Assembly (NCBI RefSeq): GCF_004127215.1
Contig: NZ_QEWJ01000007.1
Span: 53,555 to 117,554 of the forward strand
Reading direction: 5' to 3'
Length of the DNA: 64,000 bases
From: Streptococcus oralis
Lineage (GTDB): Bacteria; Bacillota; Bacilli; Lactobacillales; Streptococcaceae
Shown here: positions 8,219-16,809 of the stretch, piece by piece
Layout of the letters: every line of letters begins with the position of its first letter
How positions within the stretch are numbered: position 1 is the stretch's first letter
Notes under the pieces: model-generated
The model's input: the letters and a program-made list of their open reading frames with translations, nothing else
Database searches by the model: none
What the model was told of the DNA's origin: nothing
Program-made: the position numbers and the translations under genes

Positions 8219-8614
8219 ATGGATAAACCTGTTATTTCACTAGAAAAATATGAGGTTGATAAAATTAATTTTTCAAGAACATTGACTAATGAAGATAAAG
8301 AAAATGGTGAAGCATTTGATGTAAGCTTTAGTGGAGGATTAACTGAGGACGAAAAGAACGGAAAGGTTACAATCTCGGTTACATGCATAGATAAAGAAAC
8401 ATTTAGAAAAGCTACAGTGACCGTTTCGGGATACTTTTTAATAAATGATACTGAAAATATCAAAGAATTTTTAATTGTTAACGGTAGTGCAATTATTTTT
8501 CCGTATGTCCGAAGTATTCTTTCGATGGTTACTTCATTTGACAGTGAAACAGCGCTATTAATTCCAACAGTAAATATTTTAGATATAATGAAAGATAAAT
8601 CAGAGCCTAAATAA
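8219..8614 (+). CDS. SecB-like chaperone (TAC component 3)
   Basis: 131 aa. The C-terminal half matches the SecB fold signature: AIIFPYVRSILSMVTSFDSE then LLIPTVNI (residues 91-120), parallel to the FPYAR...P.NF block of E. coli SecB. The N-terminal half has alternating beta-strand patterns (FDVSFSGGL, KVTISVTCID, ATVTVSGYF). Firmicutes normally lack a general SecB export pathway. Solitary SecB-like proteins beside toxin-antitoxin genes are known as TAC chaperones. The gene has its own ribosome binding site (AGGAGA, 8208-8213) nine bases after the preceding stop. Confidence 0.8.
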   Translation: MDKPVISLEKYEVDKINFSRTLTNEDKENGEAFDVSFSGGLTEDEKNGKVTISVTCIDKETFRKATVTVSGYFLINDTENIKEFLIVNGSAIIFPYVRSILSMVTSFDSETALLIPTVNILDIMKDKSEPK

Positions 8615-8616
8615 AA

Positions 8617-8634
8617 AGCACGTTTGACCGTGCT
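8617..8634 (+). terminator. Hairpin at the end of the TAC-like operon
   Basis: AGCACG pairs with CGTGCT around TTTGAC, three bases after the last stop codon. The following T tract is weak, so the second hairpin at 8667 is probably the effective terminator. Confidence 0.55.
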
Positions 8635-8666
8635 AGTTTCTTGCCTGCTGAACTCGTCAATATTAC

Positions 8667-8688
8667 GCCCTTTTCAGGGCTCTTTTTT
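8667..8688 (+). terminator. Terminator at the right edge of the island
   Basis: GCCCT, loop TTTC, AGGGC, then TCTTTTTT. The sequence GCTCTTTTT here (8679-8687) also occurs at the left edge (7243-7251). Confidence 0.8.
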
Positions 8689-8786
8689 GTGGACTTTTTT
8701 AGGAACTTTCAAGAAAAACTAAGGCGTCCTAATGTTGTAGTATTTTTAAAGAGAGTCAGTATTTTCAAGGCTTTGACCTTAAAAAT

Positions 8787-8815
8787 TTGACTTATAGAGT
8801 GTTAAATGATAGTAT
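8787..8815 (+). promoter_or_regulatory. ctsR-clpC promoter
   Basis: TTGACT (8787-8792), a 17-base spacer and TAGTAT (8810-8815). The CtsR box follows immediately. Confidence 0.75.
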
Positions 8816-8832
8816 AGTCAAAGATAGTCAAG
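8816..8832 (+). promoter_or_regulatory. CtsR box
   Basis: AGTCAAA, GAT, AGTCAAG is a tandem heptad of the CtsR operator type (RGTCAAA-N3-RGTCAAA), lying just downstream of the -10. CtsR represses clp genes, including its own operon. A further AGTCAAA half-site reads on the minus strand over the -35. Confidence 0.85.
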
Positions 8833-8857
8833 GTTCAAAGAAGGAGTTTGATTTACT

Positions 8858-9316
8858 ATGAGATTTAAAAATACATCAGATCATATCGAAGCCTATATCA
8901 AGGCGATTTTAGACCAATCTGGTATCGTGGAATTGCAGCGGAGCCAGTTGGCAGATACCTTTCAGGTTGTGCCTAGTCAGATCAACTATGTAATCAAGAC
9001 ACGTTTTACTGAAAGCAGAGGTTACTTGGTTGAGAGCAAGCGTGGTGGCGGAGGCTACATTCGCATTGGACGGATTGAGTTTTCCAATCATCATGAAATG
9101 CTCCGCGATTTGCTTTACTCGATTGGTGAGCGAGTTAGTCAGGAGATTTATGAGGATATTCTCCAGCTTTTGGTGGAGCAGGACTTGATGACCAAGCAGG
9201 AGATGACTTTGCTGACTTCTGTAGCAACAGATCGTGTCCTAGGGGAAGAATCCTCAGTTGTCCGTGCCAATATGCTCCGACAGCTATTACAAGAGGTAGA
9301 TAGAAAAGAGAAGTAA
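8858..9316 (+). CDS. ctsR: Class III heat-shock repressor CtsR
   Basis: DNA-binding repressor of clp genes, inactivated on heat or protein stress. The 152-aa protein has the N-terminal winged helix (QLADTFQVVPSQINYVIKTRF) and the glycine-rich wing RGGGGYIRI (about 66-74) that contacts DNA and senses heat in the family. The C-terminal half is the dimer and arginine-phosphorylation region. It starts after AAGGAG and ends one base before clpC. The box in its own promoter shows autoregulation. Confidence 0.95.
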   Translation: MRFKNTSDHIEAYIKAILDQSGIVELQRSQLADTFQVVPSQINYVIKTRFTESRGYLVESKRGGGGYIRIGRIEFSNHHEMLRDLLYSIGERVSQEIYEDILQLLVEQDLMTKQEMTLLTSVATDRVLGEESSVVRANMLRQLLQEVDRKEK

Positions 9317-9317
9317 G

Positions 9318-11750
9318 ATGAATTATTCAAAAGCATTGAATGAATGTATCGAAAGTGCCTACATGGTTGCCGGCCATTTTGGAGCCCGATATCTAGAGTC
9401 TTGGCATCTATTGATTGCCATGTCCAATCACAGTTACAGTGTGGCAGGTGCGACTCTAAATGATTATCCTTATGAAATGGACCGTTTAGAAGAGGTTGCG
9501 TTAGAACTGACTGAAACGGACTATAGCCAAGACGAAACCTTTACGGAATTGCCTTTTTCCCATCGTTTGGAGGTTCTCTTTGCAGAAGCAGAGTATGTGG
9601 CCTCAGTGGTCCATGCAAAGGTGCTAGGGACAGAGCATGTCCTCTATGCGATTTTGCATGATGGCAATGCTTTGGCAACTCGCATCTTGGAGAGAGCAGG
9701 CTTTTCTTATGAAGACCAGAAAGATCAGGTCAGAATTGCTGCCCTTCGTCGCAACTTAGAGGAACGTGCAGGTTGGACAAGAGAAGACCTTAAGGCTTTG
9801 CGTCAACGCCATCGCACGGTAGCAGACAAGCAAAATTCCATGGCCAATATGATGGGCATGCCTCAGAATCCAAGTGGCGGTCTGGAGGACTACACGCATG
9901 ATCTGACGGAGCAAGCGCGCTCTGGCAAGTTAGAGCCAGTTATCGGTCGTGACAAGGAAATCTCACGTATGATTCAAATCTTGAGCCGGAAGACCAAGAA
10001 CAATCCTGTCTTGGTTGGAGATGCTGGTGTCGGGAAAACAGCTTTGGCACTGGGCCTTGCCCAGCATATTGCTAGTGGGGATGTACCTGCGGAAATGGCC
10101 AAGATGCGCGTGTTAGAGCTTGATTTGATGAATGTCGTTGCAGGAACCCGTTTCCGTGGAGATTTTGAAGAGCGTATGAACAATATCATCAAGGATATTG
10201 AGGAAGATGGCAAAGTAATCCTCTTTATCGATGAACTCCACACCATTATGGGTTCTGGTAGCGGTATTGATTCGACTCTAGATGCGGCCAATATCTTGAA
10301 GCCAGCCTTGGCACGTGGAACTTTGAGAACGGTTGGTGCAACCACTCAGGAAGAATACCAAAAACACATCGAAAAAGATGCGGCCCTTTCTCGTCGGTTT
10401 GCCAAAGTGACGATTGAAGAGCCGAGTTTAGCTGACAGCATGACCATTTTGCAAGGTTTGAAGCCTACCTATGAGAAACACCATCGTGTGAAAATCACAG
10501 ATGAAGCTGTCGAAACGGCTGTTAAGATGGCCCATCGTTACTTGACCAGTCGTCACTTGCCAGACTCTGCTATCGACCTCTTGGATGAGGCGGCAGCAAC
10601 AGTGCAAAACAAATCCAAGCATGTGAAAGCAGACGAATCCGACTTGAGTCCAGCTGACAAGGCTTTGATGGATGGCAAGTGGAAACAAGCAGGCCAGCTA
10701 ATCGCAAAAGAGCAGGAAGTGCCTGTCTATAAAGACTTGGTGACAGAATCTGATATTTTGACCACCTTGAGTCGCTTGTCAGGGATCCCAGTCCAAAAGC
10801 TGACGCAAACAGATGCTAAGAAATACCTGAACTTGGAAGCTGAACTGCACAAACGGGTCATCGGTCAAGATCAAGCTGTTTCAAGTATTAGTCGTGCCAT
10901 TCGTCGTAACCAGTCAGGTATTCGCAGTCACAAGCGTCCGATTGGTTCCTTTATGTTCCTAGGGCCGACAGGAGTCGGTAAGACCGAATTGGCCAAGGCT
11001 CTGGCAGAAGTCCTCTTTGATGACGAATCAGCCCTTATCCGCTTTGATATGAGTGAATATATGGAGAAATTTGCAGCTAGCCGTCTCAATGGAGCTCCTC
11101 CGGGCTATGTGGGCTACGAAGAAGGTGGGGAGTTGACTGAGAAGGTTCGTAACAAACCCTATTCCGTTCTCCTCTTTGACGAGGTAGAGAAGGCCCACCC
11201 AGACATCTTTAATGTTCTCTTGCAGGTTCTGGATGACGGTGTCTTGACAGATAGCAAGGGGCGCAAGGTTGACTTTTCAAATACCATTATCATCATGACG
11301 TCAAACCTCGGTGCGACAGCCCTTCGTGATGAGAAGACTGTCGGTTTTGGGGCCAAGGACATTCGTTTTGACCAGGAAAATATGGAAAAACGAATCTTTG
11401 AAGAGTTGAAAAAAGCTTATCGACCAGAGTTTATCAACCGTATTGATGAAAAGGTAGTCTTCCACAGTTTGGATAGCGACCATATGCAGGAAATTGTCAA
11501 GATCATGGTTAAACCATTGATTGCTAGCCTAGCAGAGAAAGGCATCGACTTGAAACTGCAAGCTTCGGCACTGAAGTTACTAGCTAGTCAAGGCTACAAT
11601 CCAGAAATGGGAGCCCGTCCACTTCGCAGAACCCTGCAAACAGAAGTGGAAGACAAGCTAGCAGAACTCCTTCTCAAGGGAGAACTGGTAGCAGGTAAGA
11701 CCCTCAAAATTGGTGTCAAAGCTGGACAATTGAAATTTGATATTGCTTAA
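9318..11750 (+). CDS. clpC: AAA+ protease ATPase ClpC
   Basis: Unfoldase that feeds proteins to ClpP. 810 aa: two N-terminal Clp repeats (about 1-150), first AAA module with Walker [10 protein letters not shown] (about 233-241) and Walker [10 protein letters not shown], a short middle domain, and a second AAA module with Walker [10 protein letters not shown] (about 549-557) and [12 protein letters not shown]. The C-terminal D2 small domain includes the [11 protein letters not shown] sensor-2 motif. It is cotranscribed with ctsR and under CtsR control. Confidence 0.95.
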   Translation: MNYSKALNECIESAYMVAGHFGARYLESWHLLIAMSNHSYSVAGATLNDYPYEMDRLEEVALELTETDYSQDETFTELPFSHRLEVLFAEAEYVASVVHAKVLGTEHVLYAILHDGNALATRILERAGFSYEDQKDQVRIAALRRNLEERAGWTREDLKALRQRHRTVADKQNSMANMMGMPQNPSGGLEDYTHDLTEQARSGKLEPVIGRDKEISRMIQILSRKTKNNPVLVGDAGVGKTALALGLAQHIASGDVPAEMAKMRVLELDLMNVVAGTRFRGDFEERMNNIIKDIEEDGKVILFIDELHTIMGSGSGIDSTLDAANILKPALARGTLRTVGATTQEEYQKHIEKDAALSRRFAKVTIEEPSLADSMTILQGLKPTYEKHHRVKITDEAVETAVKMAHRYLTSRHLPDSAIDLLDEAAATVQNKSKHVKADESDLSPADKALMDGKWKQAGQLIAKEQEVPVYKDLVTESDILTTLSRLSGIPVQKLTQTDAKKYLNLEAELHKRVIGQDQAVSSISRAIRRNQSGIRSHKRPIGSFMFLGPTGVGKTELAKALAEVLFDDESALIRFDMSEYMEKFAASRLNGAPPGYVGYEEGGELTEKVRNKPYSVLLFDEVEKAHPDIFNVLLQVLDDGVLTDSKGRKVDFSNTIIIMTSNLGATALRDEKTVGFGAKDIRFDQENMEKRIFEELKKAYRPEFINRIDEKVVFHSLDSDHMQEIVKIMVKPLIASLAEKGIDLKLQASALKLLASQGYNPEMGARPLRRTLQTEVEDKLAELLLKGELVAGKTLKIGVKAGQLKFDIA

Positions 11751-11756
11751 AACTAG

Positions 11757-11785
11757 AGAATCAGGAGGAATCCTGATTCTTTTTT
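11757..11785 (+). terminator. Terminator after clpC
   Basis: A perfect 10-bp stem AGAATCAGGA / TCCTGATTCT with a GGAA loop, followed by TTTTT. Confidence 0.92.
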
Positions 11786-11816
11786 GCTACTTTTTATAAA
11801 AAATAATAAAAAACTA

Positions 11817-11844
11817 TTGACAAAACAAAAATATAAGATATAAT
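11817..11844 (+). promoter_or_regulatory. nadR operon promoter
   Basis: TTGACA (11817-11822), a 16-base spacer and TATAAT (11839-11844), in an extremely A-rich region. Confidence 0.8.
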
Positions 11845-11869
11845 AAAAGCATAGAAAAACAAAAATATA
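11822..11869 (+). repeat. 14-bp direct repeat around the nadR promoter
   Basis: AAAACAAAAATATA is present at 11822-11835, inside the promoter spacer, and at 11856-11869, just after the expected transcription start. The copies are 34 bases apart. They could be operator half-sites for an NAD regulator such as the NrtR-like protein of this operon. Low complexity could also explain them. Confidence 0.4.
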
Positions 11870-11894
11870 TAAAATTATAAAAATGTGAGTATGT

Positions 11895-12953
11895 ATGAAA
11901 AAGAAAACAGCAGTGGTATTTGGGACCTTTGCCCCTCTCCATCAGGGGCATATCGATTTAATCCAGCGAGCAAAGCGTCAGTGTGATCAGGTCTGGGTAG
12001 TCGTTTCAGGCTATGAGGGAGACAGAGGGGAGCAGATAGGCTTAACTCTTCAAAAAAGATTTCGCTATATCAGAGAGGCTTTTCGTGATGACGAGTTGAC
12101 CTCTGTCTGCAAGTTAGATGAAACCAAGCTTCCTCGTTACCCTATGGGCTGGCAGGAGTGGTTGGATCAGATGTTATCGGAGATTTCCTACGATGAAACC
12201 CAGCAAGAACTGATCTTTTTTGTGGGAGAACGTGACTACCAGCAAGAATTATCAAATCGTGGCTTTGAGACCGTTTTGCAAGAAAGAAAGTTTGGCATCT
12301 CAGCGACTATGATTCGAGAAAATCCAAGCAAATATTGGAAATATATCGCTCAACCTTTCCGTCGTCAGTTTACTAAGAAAGTGTTGATTATGGGAAGTGC
12401 CAGCAATGGGAAGACCACTCTGGCTAAGGATTTGGCAAGGTATTACGATGCACCGGTCAGTCTGGAATACGCACGTGAGTACCAGATAAAAAACAATGTC
12501 CGCGACGATGAATTGACTCCAAAAGATTACTATTATCTCCTTTTAGGGCAGTATGACCAGACCTCTAAGTTAATCGATAGCAATGCCAATCGAGGTCTAG
12601 TGATAGCTGACACCAACTCCTTAGTAACCAAGGGCTACTATGATTATTACATGGAGGCTGAGGAACAAGAGGATTTATCAGGAGAAACCTTTGACAATCT
12701 CTTTGTTTCGATCTTGGCTAAGGAAAAATGGGACTTGATTCTCTTTGTTCAACCTGTCGGCTCCTATGTCAATGACGGCTTTAGAGATATGACCATGGCA
12801 GAAGACCATATTCGTCACAGTTTTTCCCAGCATTTGGACCAGATGAGAGAGCAATATTTAACCACCATTCCACTAGTTTATCTAGCTGAGGATTACCTAG
12901 GAAATTATGAAGCAGCCAAAGTGGCTATCGATACCATTTACCAAGCAGATTAG
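11895..12953 (+). CDS. nadR: Bifunctional NMN adenylyltransferase / ribosylnicotinamide kinase
   Basis: Converts nicotinamide riboside to NMN and then NAD. 352 aa: an N-terminal nucleotidyltransferase with GTFAPLHQGH (H-x-G-H type, about 10-19) and SATMIREN, and a C-terminal kinase with Walker A GSASNGKTT (about 166-174). The DNA-binding HTH of enterobacterial NadR is absent, so this is the enzyme-only form. It is followed nine bases later by pnuC, the riboside importer. Confidence 0.93.
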   Translation: MKKKTAVVFGTFAPLHQGHIDLIQRAKRQCDQVWVVVSGYEGDRGEQIGLTLQKRFRYIREAFRDDELTSVCKLDETKLPRYPMGWQEWLDQMLSEISYDETQQELIFFVGERDYQQELSNRGFETVLQERKFGISATMIRENPSKYWKYIAQPFRRQFTKKVLIMGSASNGKTTLAKDLARYYDAPVSLEYAREYQIKNNVRDDELTPKDYYYLLLGQYDQTSKLIDSNANRGLVIADTNSLVTKGYYDYYMEAEEQEDLSGETFDNLFVSILAKEKWDLILFVQPVGSYVNDGFRDMTMAEDHIRHSFSQHLDQMREQYLTTIPLVYLAEDYLGNYEAAKVAIDTIYQAD

Positions 12954-12962
12954 GAGAAAATT

Positions 12963-13742
12963 ATGAAAACAGTAACTGAAAAAATCACACAATTTATCGA
13001 AAATTTTAAAAATGTCCATGCAGAAGCCCGCAAGATCGGTTTTGCAGGAATCATGCGCCTGCTCTGGAAAGATCTCTTTGTTGGCCGTAGTCTTTTCCAG
13101 TGGTTATACCTCATCGCCTTGTCAAGTGTTCCCTTAATCTTAGAGTTCACGCAAAATACAGAAAGCCATGACTGGCTGAGCTTGTTTGCATCTTGGACTG
13201 GGATTGTCTGTGTTATCTTAGTAGCAGAAGGGCGTGCAAGCAATTATCTCTTTGGGGCCATTAACTCAGCTATCTATTTGATTTTGGCTATGAATGCGAC
13301 TTTTTATGGTGAAGTCTTGACGACCGTTTACTTCTTTGTCATGCAGCCGATTGGTTTCTATGCTTGGTTGTCCAATCGTATCAATGATCAAGGAAAACCA
13401 GAAGAATCTCACTTTGAAGCCAAGAAATTATCTGTTCTTGACTGGCTCAAGTACTTGGTCTTGACTGTCATCATCTGGATTAGTATGGGCTTAGCTTATC
13501 AAAGTATCCATAGTGCTCGACCTTTCCGTGATAGTGTTACCGATGCGACTAATGGTGTTGGTCAGCTCTTGATGACACGTCTCTATCGTGAGCAATGGAT
13601 TTTCTGGATTGCAACCAATCTCTTTAGTATCTATCTCTGGTGGGGTGAAAATATCCATATCCAAGGTATGTACTGGGTTTACACACTTAATAGTCTAGTA
13701 GGATGGTACCAATGGACCAAGGCAGTTCGAAAGGAGGTTTAA
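12963..13742 (+). CDS. pnuC: Nicotinamide riboside transporter PnuC
   Basis: Membrane importer of nicotinamide riboside. 259 aa with about seven hydrophobic segments and the family motifs NYLFGAINSAIY and QPIGFYAWLSNR. A C-terminal WWGENIHIQGMYWVYTLNSLVGWYQW stretch matches the PnuC family end. RBS TAGGAG lies eight bases before ATG. Import is driven by intracellular phosphorylation, which the adjacent NadR kinase provides. Confidence 0.93.
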   Translation: MKTVTEKITQFIENFKNVHAEARKIGFAGIMRLLWKDLFVGRSLFQWLYLIALSSVPLILEFTQNTESHDWLSLFASWTGIVCVILVAEGRASNYLFGAINSAIYLILAMNATFYGEVLTTVYFFVMQPIGFYAWLSNRINDQGKPEESHFEAKKLSVLDWLKYLVLTVIIWISMGLAYQSIHSARPFRDSVTDATNGVGQLLMTRLYREQWIFWIATNLFSIYLWWGENIHIQGMYWVYTLNSLVGWYQWTKAVRKEV

Positions 13743-13743
13743 A

Positions 13744-14517
13744 ATGGTGGACACGAAGATCCCAGCAGGGATGACGGAAAAAGAATATTTTGAAATTCAT
13801 GCCAGTCAGGAGGAGTTTTTAGACTGGTACTACAAGCAGGAACTCCCTCAATATGAAAAACCAAGTGTGACAGTAGATATGGTAGCCTACTGCTTTGTCG
13901 AAGGAAAAATCAAGCTCCTGCTGATTCGTCGCAAGGCTCACCCTTATCAAAACTGTTTGGCCTTGGTTGGAGGTTTTATGGACAAGGGAGAAGATGCTGC
14001 ACATGCCTGTCAGCGCGAAGTGAGAGAAGAAGTCAATCTCGATCTTCCTTTGGAAAAAATCGAGCAATTGATGACCGTATCGACTCCCGGTCGTGATCCA
14101 CGTGGCTGGACAGTGACCATCGCACATTTGGTTTATCTGCCTAGTCGTGCATTAGACCTTGTTCAGGCAGGAGACGATGCCAAGGATGTCGTTTTCGTAG
14201 ATGTCGATTTTCAGACAGGCAAATGCTTCCTTGAGGGAGTAGAGTTGGAGGAGAGTGCCTTCGCCTTTGACCATTATGCTATTATCCAAGAGTCCATCAA
14301 ACGAATCCAAGGCCGTCTCGACTGGAACCCAACTTTCCTCTATCTCCTGGAGGAGGAGTTCACTGTCTACGAAGGGACTGAACTGGTCAATCTCATCAAC
14401 CCCGGTCGTCCCATCGTCAGCAATAATTTCCTCGTAAAATACGGCGAATATGTAGAAGAAGTTGGGCTCAAACGAGTGCCTAAAAAGAAACCAAGAAAAA
14501 CATATCGATTGAAATAA
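13744..14517 (+). CDS. NrtR-like Nudix protein
   Basis: 257 aa: an N-terminal Nudix domain (about 40-180) with the box GGFMDKGED...REVREEVNLDL, in which the usual Gly of REUXEEXGU is Asn, followed by a winged-helix-like tail (LLEEEFT, NFLVKYGEYVEEVGLKR, PRKTYRLK). This is the layout of NrtR, the Nudix-type repressor of NAD genes, and also of some ADP-ribose pyrophosphatases. Its place in the nadR-pnuC operon supports an NAD role. Whether it is a regulator, an enzyme or both cannot be told from sequence alone. It begins two bases after pnuC. Confidence 0.75.
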   Translation: MVDTKIPAGMTEKEYFEIHASQEEFLDWYYKQELPQYEKPSVTVDMVAYCFVEGKIKLLLIRRKAHPYQNCLALVGGFMDKGEDAAHACQREVREEVNLDLPLEKIEQLMTVSTPGRDPRGWTVTIAHLVYLPSRALDLVQAGDDAKDVVFVDVDFQTGKCFLEGVELEESAFAFDHYAIIQESIKRIQGRLDWNPTFLYLLEEEFTVYEGTELVNLINPGRPIVSNNFLVKYGEYVEEVGLKRVPKKKPRKTYRLK

Positions 14518-14519
14518 AT

Positions 14520-14543
14520 AGGTCGGGATTAAAATCCCGACCT
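14520..14543. terminator. Terminator between the NAD operon and the minus-strand small ORF
   Basis: AGGTCGGGATT and AATCCCGACCT form a perfect 11-bp stem with a two-base loop, followed by CTTTGTTTG. The symmetry suits both directions. Confidence 0.8.
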
Positions 14544-14586
14544 CTTTGTTTGTCCTTATTAGATTGCTTTTCTGTTGTGACTGTTT

Positions 14587-14817
14587 TTATGAATGGCTAT
14601 CTTTCTTAGAATGGCTCAACATGTGAGTAAAAAAGTCTTTGTATCGATACTTGAGATATTTTTCGTGTAGGAATAACAAAGCTATATAGACAATCATAAA
14701 TACTGTAGTCAGATAGAAGATATCAAATGCAGTTCGCGAATAGTAAGAGGCTTTTTGTTAAGAGCTAATAGCTCTCAAAATCAACCAAGGAAGATACTTG
14801 AAATACTTGTTTGCCAT
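14587..14817 (-). pseudogene. Small membrane-protein ORF with an in-frame TAA
   Basis: On the minus strand an ATG at 14817, with TAGGGGG nine bases upstream, opens a frame of 76 sense or stop codons before TAA at 14587. One internal TAA interrupts it at 14758-14760. The product would read MANKYFKYLPWLILRAISS, stop, then a hydrophobic segment (AFDIFYLTTVFMIVYIALLF) and a basic tail (HEKYLKYRYKDFF...). The two parts are in one frame, so a single substitution would restore a 75-aa single-span membrane protein. I do not recognise the family. A minus-strand promoter (TTGTGT, 17 bases, TACAAT; 14858-14886) lies upstream. The 14518-15079 gap otherwise holds only the terminator and promoters listed. 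Confidence 0.5.
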
Positions 14818-14857
14818 AAGAATCTACCCCCTACCTCCTATATCCTATTTCAATAGT

Positions 14858-14886
14858 ATTGTAGTCCAATGCAAGCGAGTACACAA
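14858..14886 (-). promoter_or_regulatory. Candidate promoter of the broken small ORF
   Basis: On the minus strand TTGTGT, a 17-base spacer and TACAAT, about 40 bases before the ATG. Confidence 0.4.
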
Positions 14887-14944
14887 GAGTGATGTAAAAA
14901 ATATGACTCTAATCTAGAAAATTTTTCTATTTTTTCGTTTCGAT

Positions 14945-14952
14945 TACGAATA
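14945..14952 (+). promoter_or_regulatory. Exact cin-box (ComX/SigX promoter)
   Basis: TACGAATA is an exact match to the late-competence cin-box and is preceded by a T-rich stretch (14921-14940), as in known SigX promoters. It reads toward the lipoprotein gene whose ATG is 128 bases downstream. A housekeeping promoter lies between them. Confidence 0.6.
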
Positions 14953-14996
14953 GAAATAGTAGAGAAAACAATTTTTAAAATAGTTTCTCTAAATAG

Positions 14997-15025
14997 TTGA
15001 CAGATTCAAGGTCTAATGTTACAAT
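14997..15025 (+). promoter_or_regulatory. Housekeeping promoter of the lipoprotein gene
   Basis: TTGACA (14997-15002), a 17-base spacer and TACAAT (15020-15025). Confidence 0.85.
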
Positions 15026-15079
15026 TATATTACAAAAAGATTTCTTAACATTTCAAAAATGTTACAAAGGAGTAGAAAA

Positions 15080-15763
15080 ATGAAAAAGAAAACCTATATC
15101 AAATTGATGGCAGCGACTGTATTGGCTTCTACATTGCTATTGGGAGCTTGTGGAAATAAAAACGAAACCACTCAAACCAGTAGCTCTGCCAAGACAAGCC
15201 AATCATCAAGTTCTAAGGCAGCTTCTTCTAACAAAGAAAGCAAGACTCAAAAATCTTCAAGCTCAGCTTCATCTGAAAAAGCTCAAGCATCTTCTGAGCA
15301 GTCTTCTACAACAGCAGATCAATCGCAAGCGAAACCAGCACCTGAATCAAGACAGGAACAAGCAACTCCTAGTCAACCAGCTCCTTCTCAAGCTCCGTCA
15401 ACTCAGCAAGGTTCTCAAGTTCAGTCTAACCAGTCAACTTATGACCCGACAACTGACCGCAAACTTCAAGACAAGCAAGCAGAACACAATAAACGCTACA
15501 AGGGAGTTTTAACCATGGTGGATGGTGACTTCTCAGCTGCAGCAGGCAACTGGAAGGGAGCGAATGGCGAAACGATTACGGTTTCATCAGGGGGGCAATT
15601 CACAGTAGAAACTGCTGATGGAAAGAAAGAAAACTATTCTATCAGAGGGTACTCTTACACTCTTGATGATGGCAAGTATAATGCCAAAATCGGTGGAGGA
15701 AAAATCATCCAAATTACAACAGGTGCGGATGGTAAAGTTTCGAGTGTTGCCTTGATTCAATAA
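15080..15763 (+). CDS. Ser-rich lipoprotein with C-terminal beta domain (DUF6287-like)
   Basis: 227 aa, starting at 15080 (AAAGGAG, 15066-15072) rather than at the ATG at 15059. Signal peptide and lipobox LLLGACG (about 15-21) show lipid anchoring. Residues about 25-125 are a Ser/Gln/Ala/Pro-rich linker that would span the wall. The C-terminal 85 residues (TMVDGDFSAAAGNWKGANGE, then YSYTLDDGKYNAKIGGG) form a compact beta-rich domain that I link to DUF6287 from memory. Function unknown. An exact cin-box upstream suggests competence-linked expression. Confidence 0.75.
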   Translation: MKKKTYIKLMAATVLASTLLLGACGNKNETTQTSSSAKTSQSSSSKAASSNKESKTQKSSSSASSEKAQASSEQSSTTADQSQAKPAPESRQEQATPSQPAPSQAPSTQQGSQVQSNQSTYDPTTDRKLQDKQAEHNKRYKGVLTMVDGDFSAAAGNWKGANGETITVSSGGQFTVETADGKKENYSIRGYSYTLDDGKYNAKIGGGKIIQITTGADGKVSSVALIQ

Positions 15764-15785
15764 TAGTATCTAGGATTTCCTTGGA

Positions 15786-15823
15786 TAAAAAAACCGTAAA
15801 CTTCAAGTGAGTTACGGTTTTTT
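15786..15823. terminator. Bidirectional terminator between the lipoprotein gene and dusB
   Basis: AAAAAACCGTAA and TTACGGTTTTTT flank a loop of 13 bases. The A and T runs serve both converging genes. Confidence 0.88.
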
Positions 15824-15828
15824 GTGTA

Positions 15829-16809
15829 TTAAGCTTTATCTAATTGCAAGAGGGCTTCAATCTCTGCCAGGGTGCTGGCTTGTGAAATGGCTCCACGAAG
15901 TTTGGCTGCACCAGATGTTCCCCGAAGGTAGTGAGGAGCGAGTCCACGGAATTCACGAACGGCTACGTTCTCTCCTTTGAGGTTAATCAAGCGTTTCAAA
16001 TGTTCGTAAGCAATTTTCATCTTGTCTTCAAAGGTCAAATCAGGGAGAATTTCTCCAGTTTCAAAATAGTGATTAATCTGGTTGAAGAGGTAGGGATTTC
16101 CCATGGCAGCGCGGCCAATCATAACAGCGTCAGCCCCAACTTCTTCGATACGCTGTTTGGCTTCTTGGACCGTACGGATGTCACCGTTAGCGATAAATGG
16201 AATCTTGGTCAGGGCTTGGGCTACGTCGTGCAAGGTCTCAAGGTCAGCGTGGCCAGTATACATTTGTTCGCGGGTACGGCCATGCATAGCGAGGGCAGAG
16301 ACACCAGCAGCCTCAGCTGCGAGAGCGTTCTCCACGGCTAGGGATGGATCAGACCAGCCAGTACGCATTTTAACGGTGAGGGGGATATCAAGGACAGATT
16401 GGACCTTGTTGATGATAGAGTAGATCTTGTCAGGGTCCTTGAGCCACATAGCGCCAGCTTCATTCTTCACGATTTTGTTAACTGGGCAGCCCATGTTGAT
16501 ATCGACGATATCGGTCTTAGTATTTTCTTGGATGAATTCTGCTGCGCGTGCTAGGCTGTCTTCATCGCTACCAAAAAGTTGGATAGAAACTGGGTTTTCT
16601 CCTTCATCGATATGAAGCATGTGCAGGGTTTTTTCGTTGTTGTATTGGATTCCCTTGTCAGAGACCATTTCCATGACAACGAGTCCTGCACCAAGCTCTT
16701 TTGCGATGGTACGAAAGGCTGAGTTAGTTACACCAGCCATGGGTGCTAAAACGGTACGATTGGGAATCTCAACATCGCCAATCATAAAAGGTGTATTAAG
16801 ATTTGTCAC
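15829..16809 (-). CDS. dusB: tRNA-dihydrouridine synthase, DusB type
   Basis: FMN enzyme that reduces uridines in the tRNA D-loop. 326 aa with the TIM-barrel opening [20 protein letters not shown], the catalytic-Cys motif INMGCPVNK and the FMN-phosphate region [19 protein letters not shown] choose the GTG at 16809: GGAGG lies nine bases upstream, and homologues begin close to this point. The ATG at 16839 would add 10 residues read from inside hslO. The gene overlaps the end of hslO by 14 bases, giving a coupled hslO-dusB operon. Confidence 0.92.
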   Translation of the reverse strand: MTNLNTPFMIGDVEIPNRTVLAPMAGVTNSAFRTIAKELGAGLVVMEMVSDKGIQYNNEKTLHMLHIDEGENPVSIQLFGSDEDSLARAAEFIQENTKTDIVDINMGCPVNKIVKNEAGAMWLKDPDKIYSIINKVQSVLDIPLTVKMRTGWSDPSLAVENALAAEAAGVSALAMHGRTREQMYTGHADLETLHDVAQALTKIPFIANGDIRTVQEAKQRIEEVGADAVMIGRAAMGNPYLFNQINHYFETGEILPDLTFEDKMKIAYEHLKRLINLKGENVAVREFRGLAPHYLRGTSGAAKLRGAISQASTLAEIEALLQLDKA

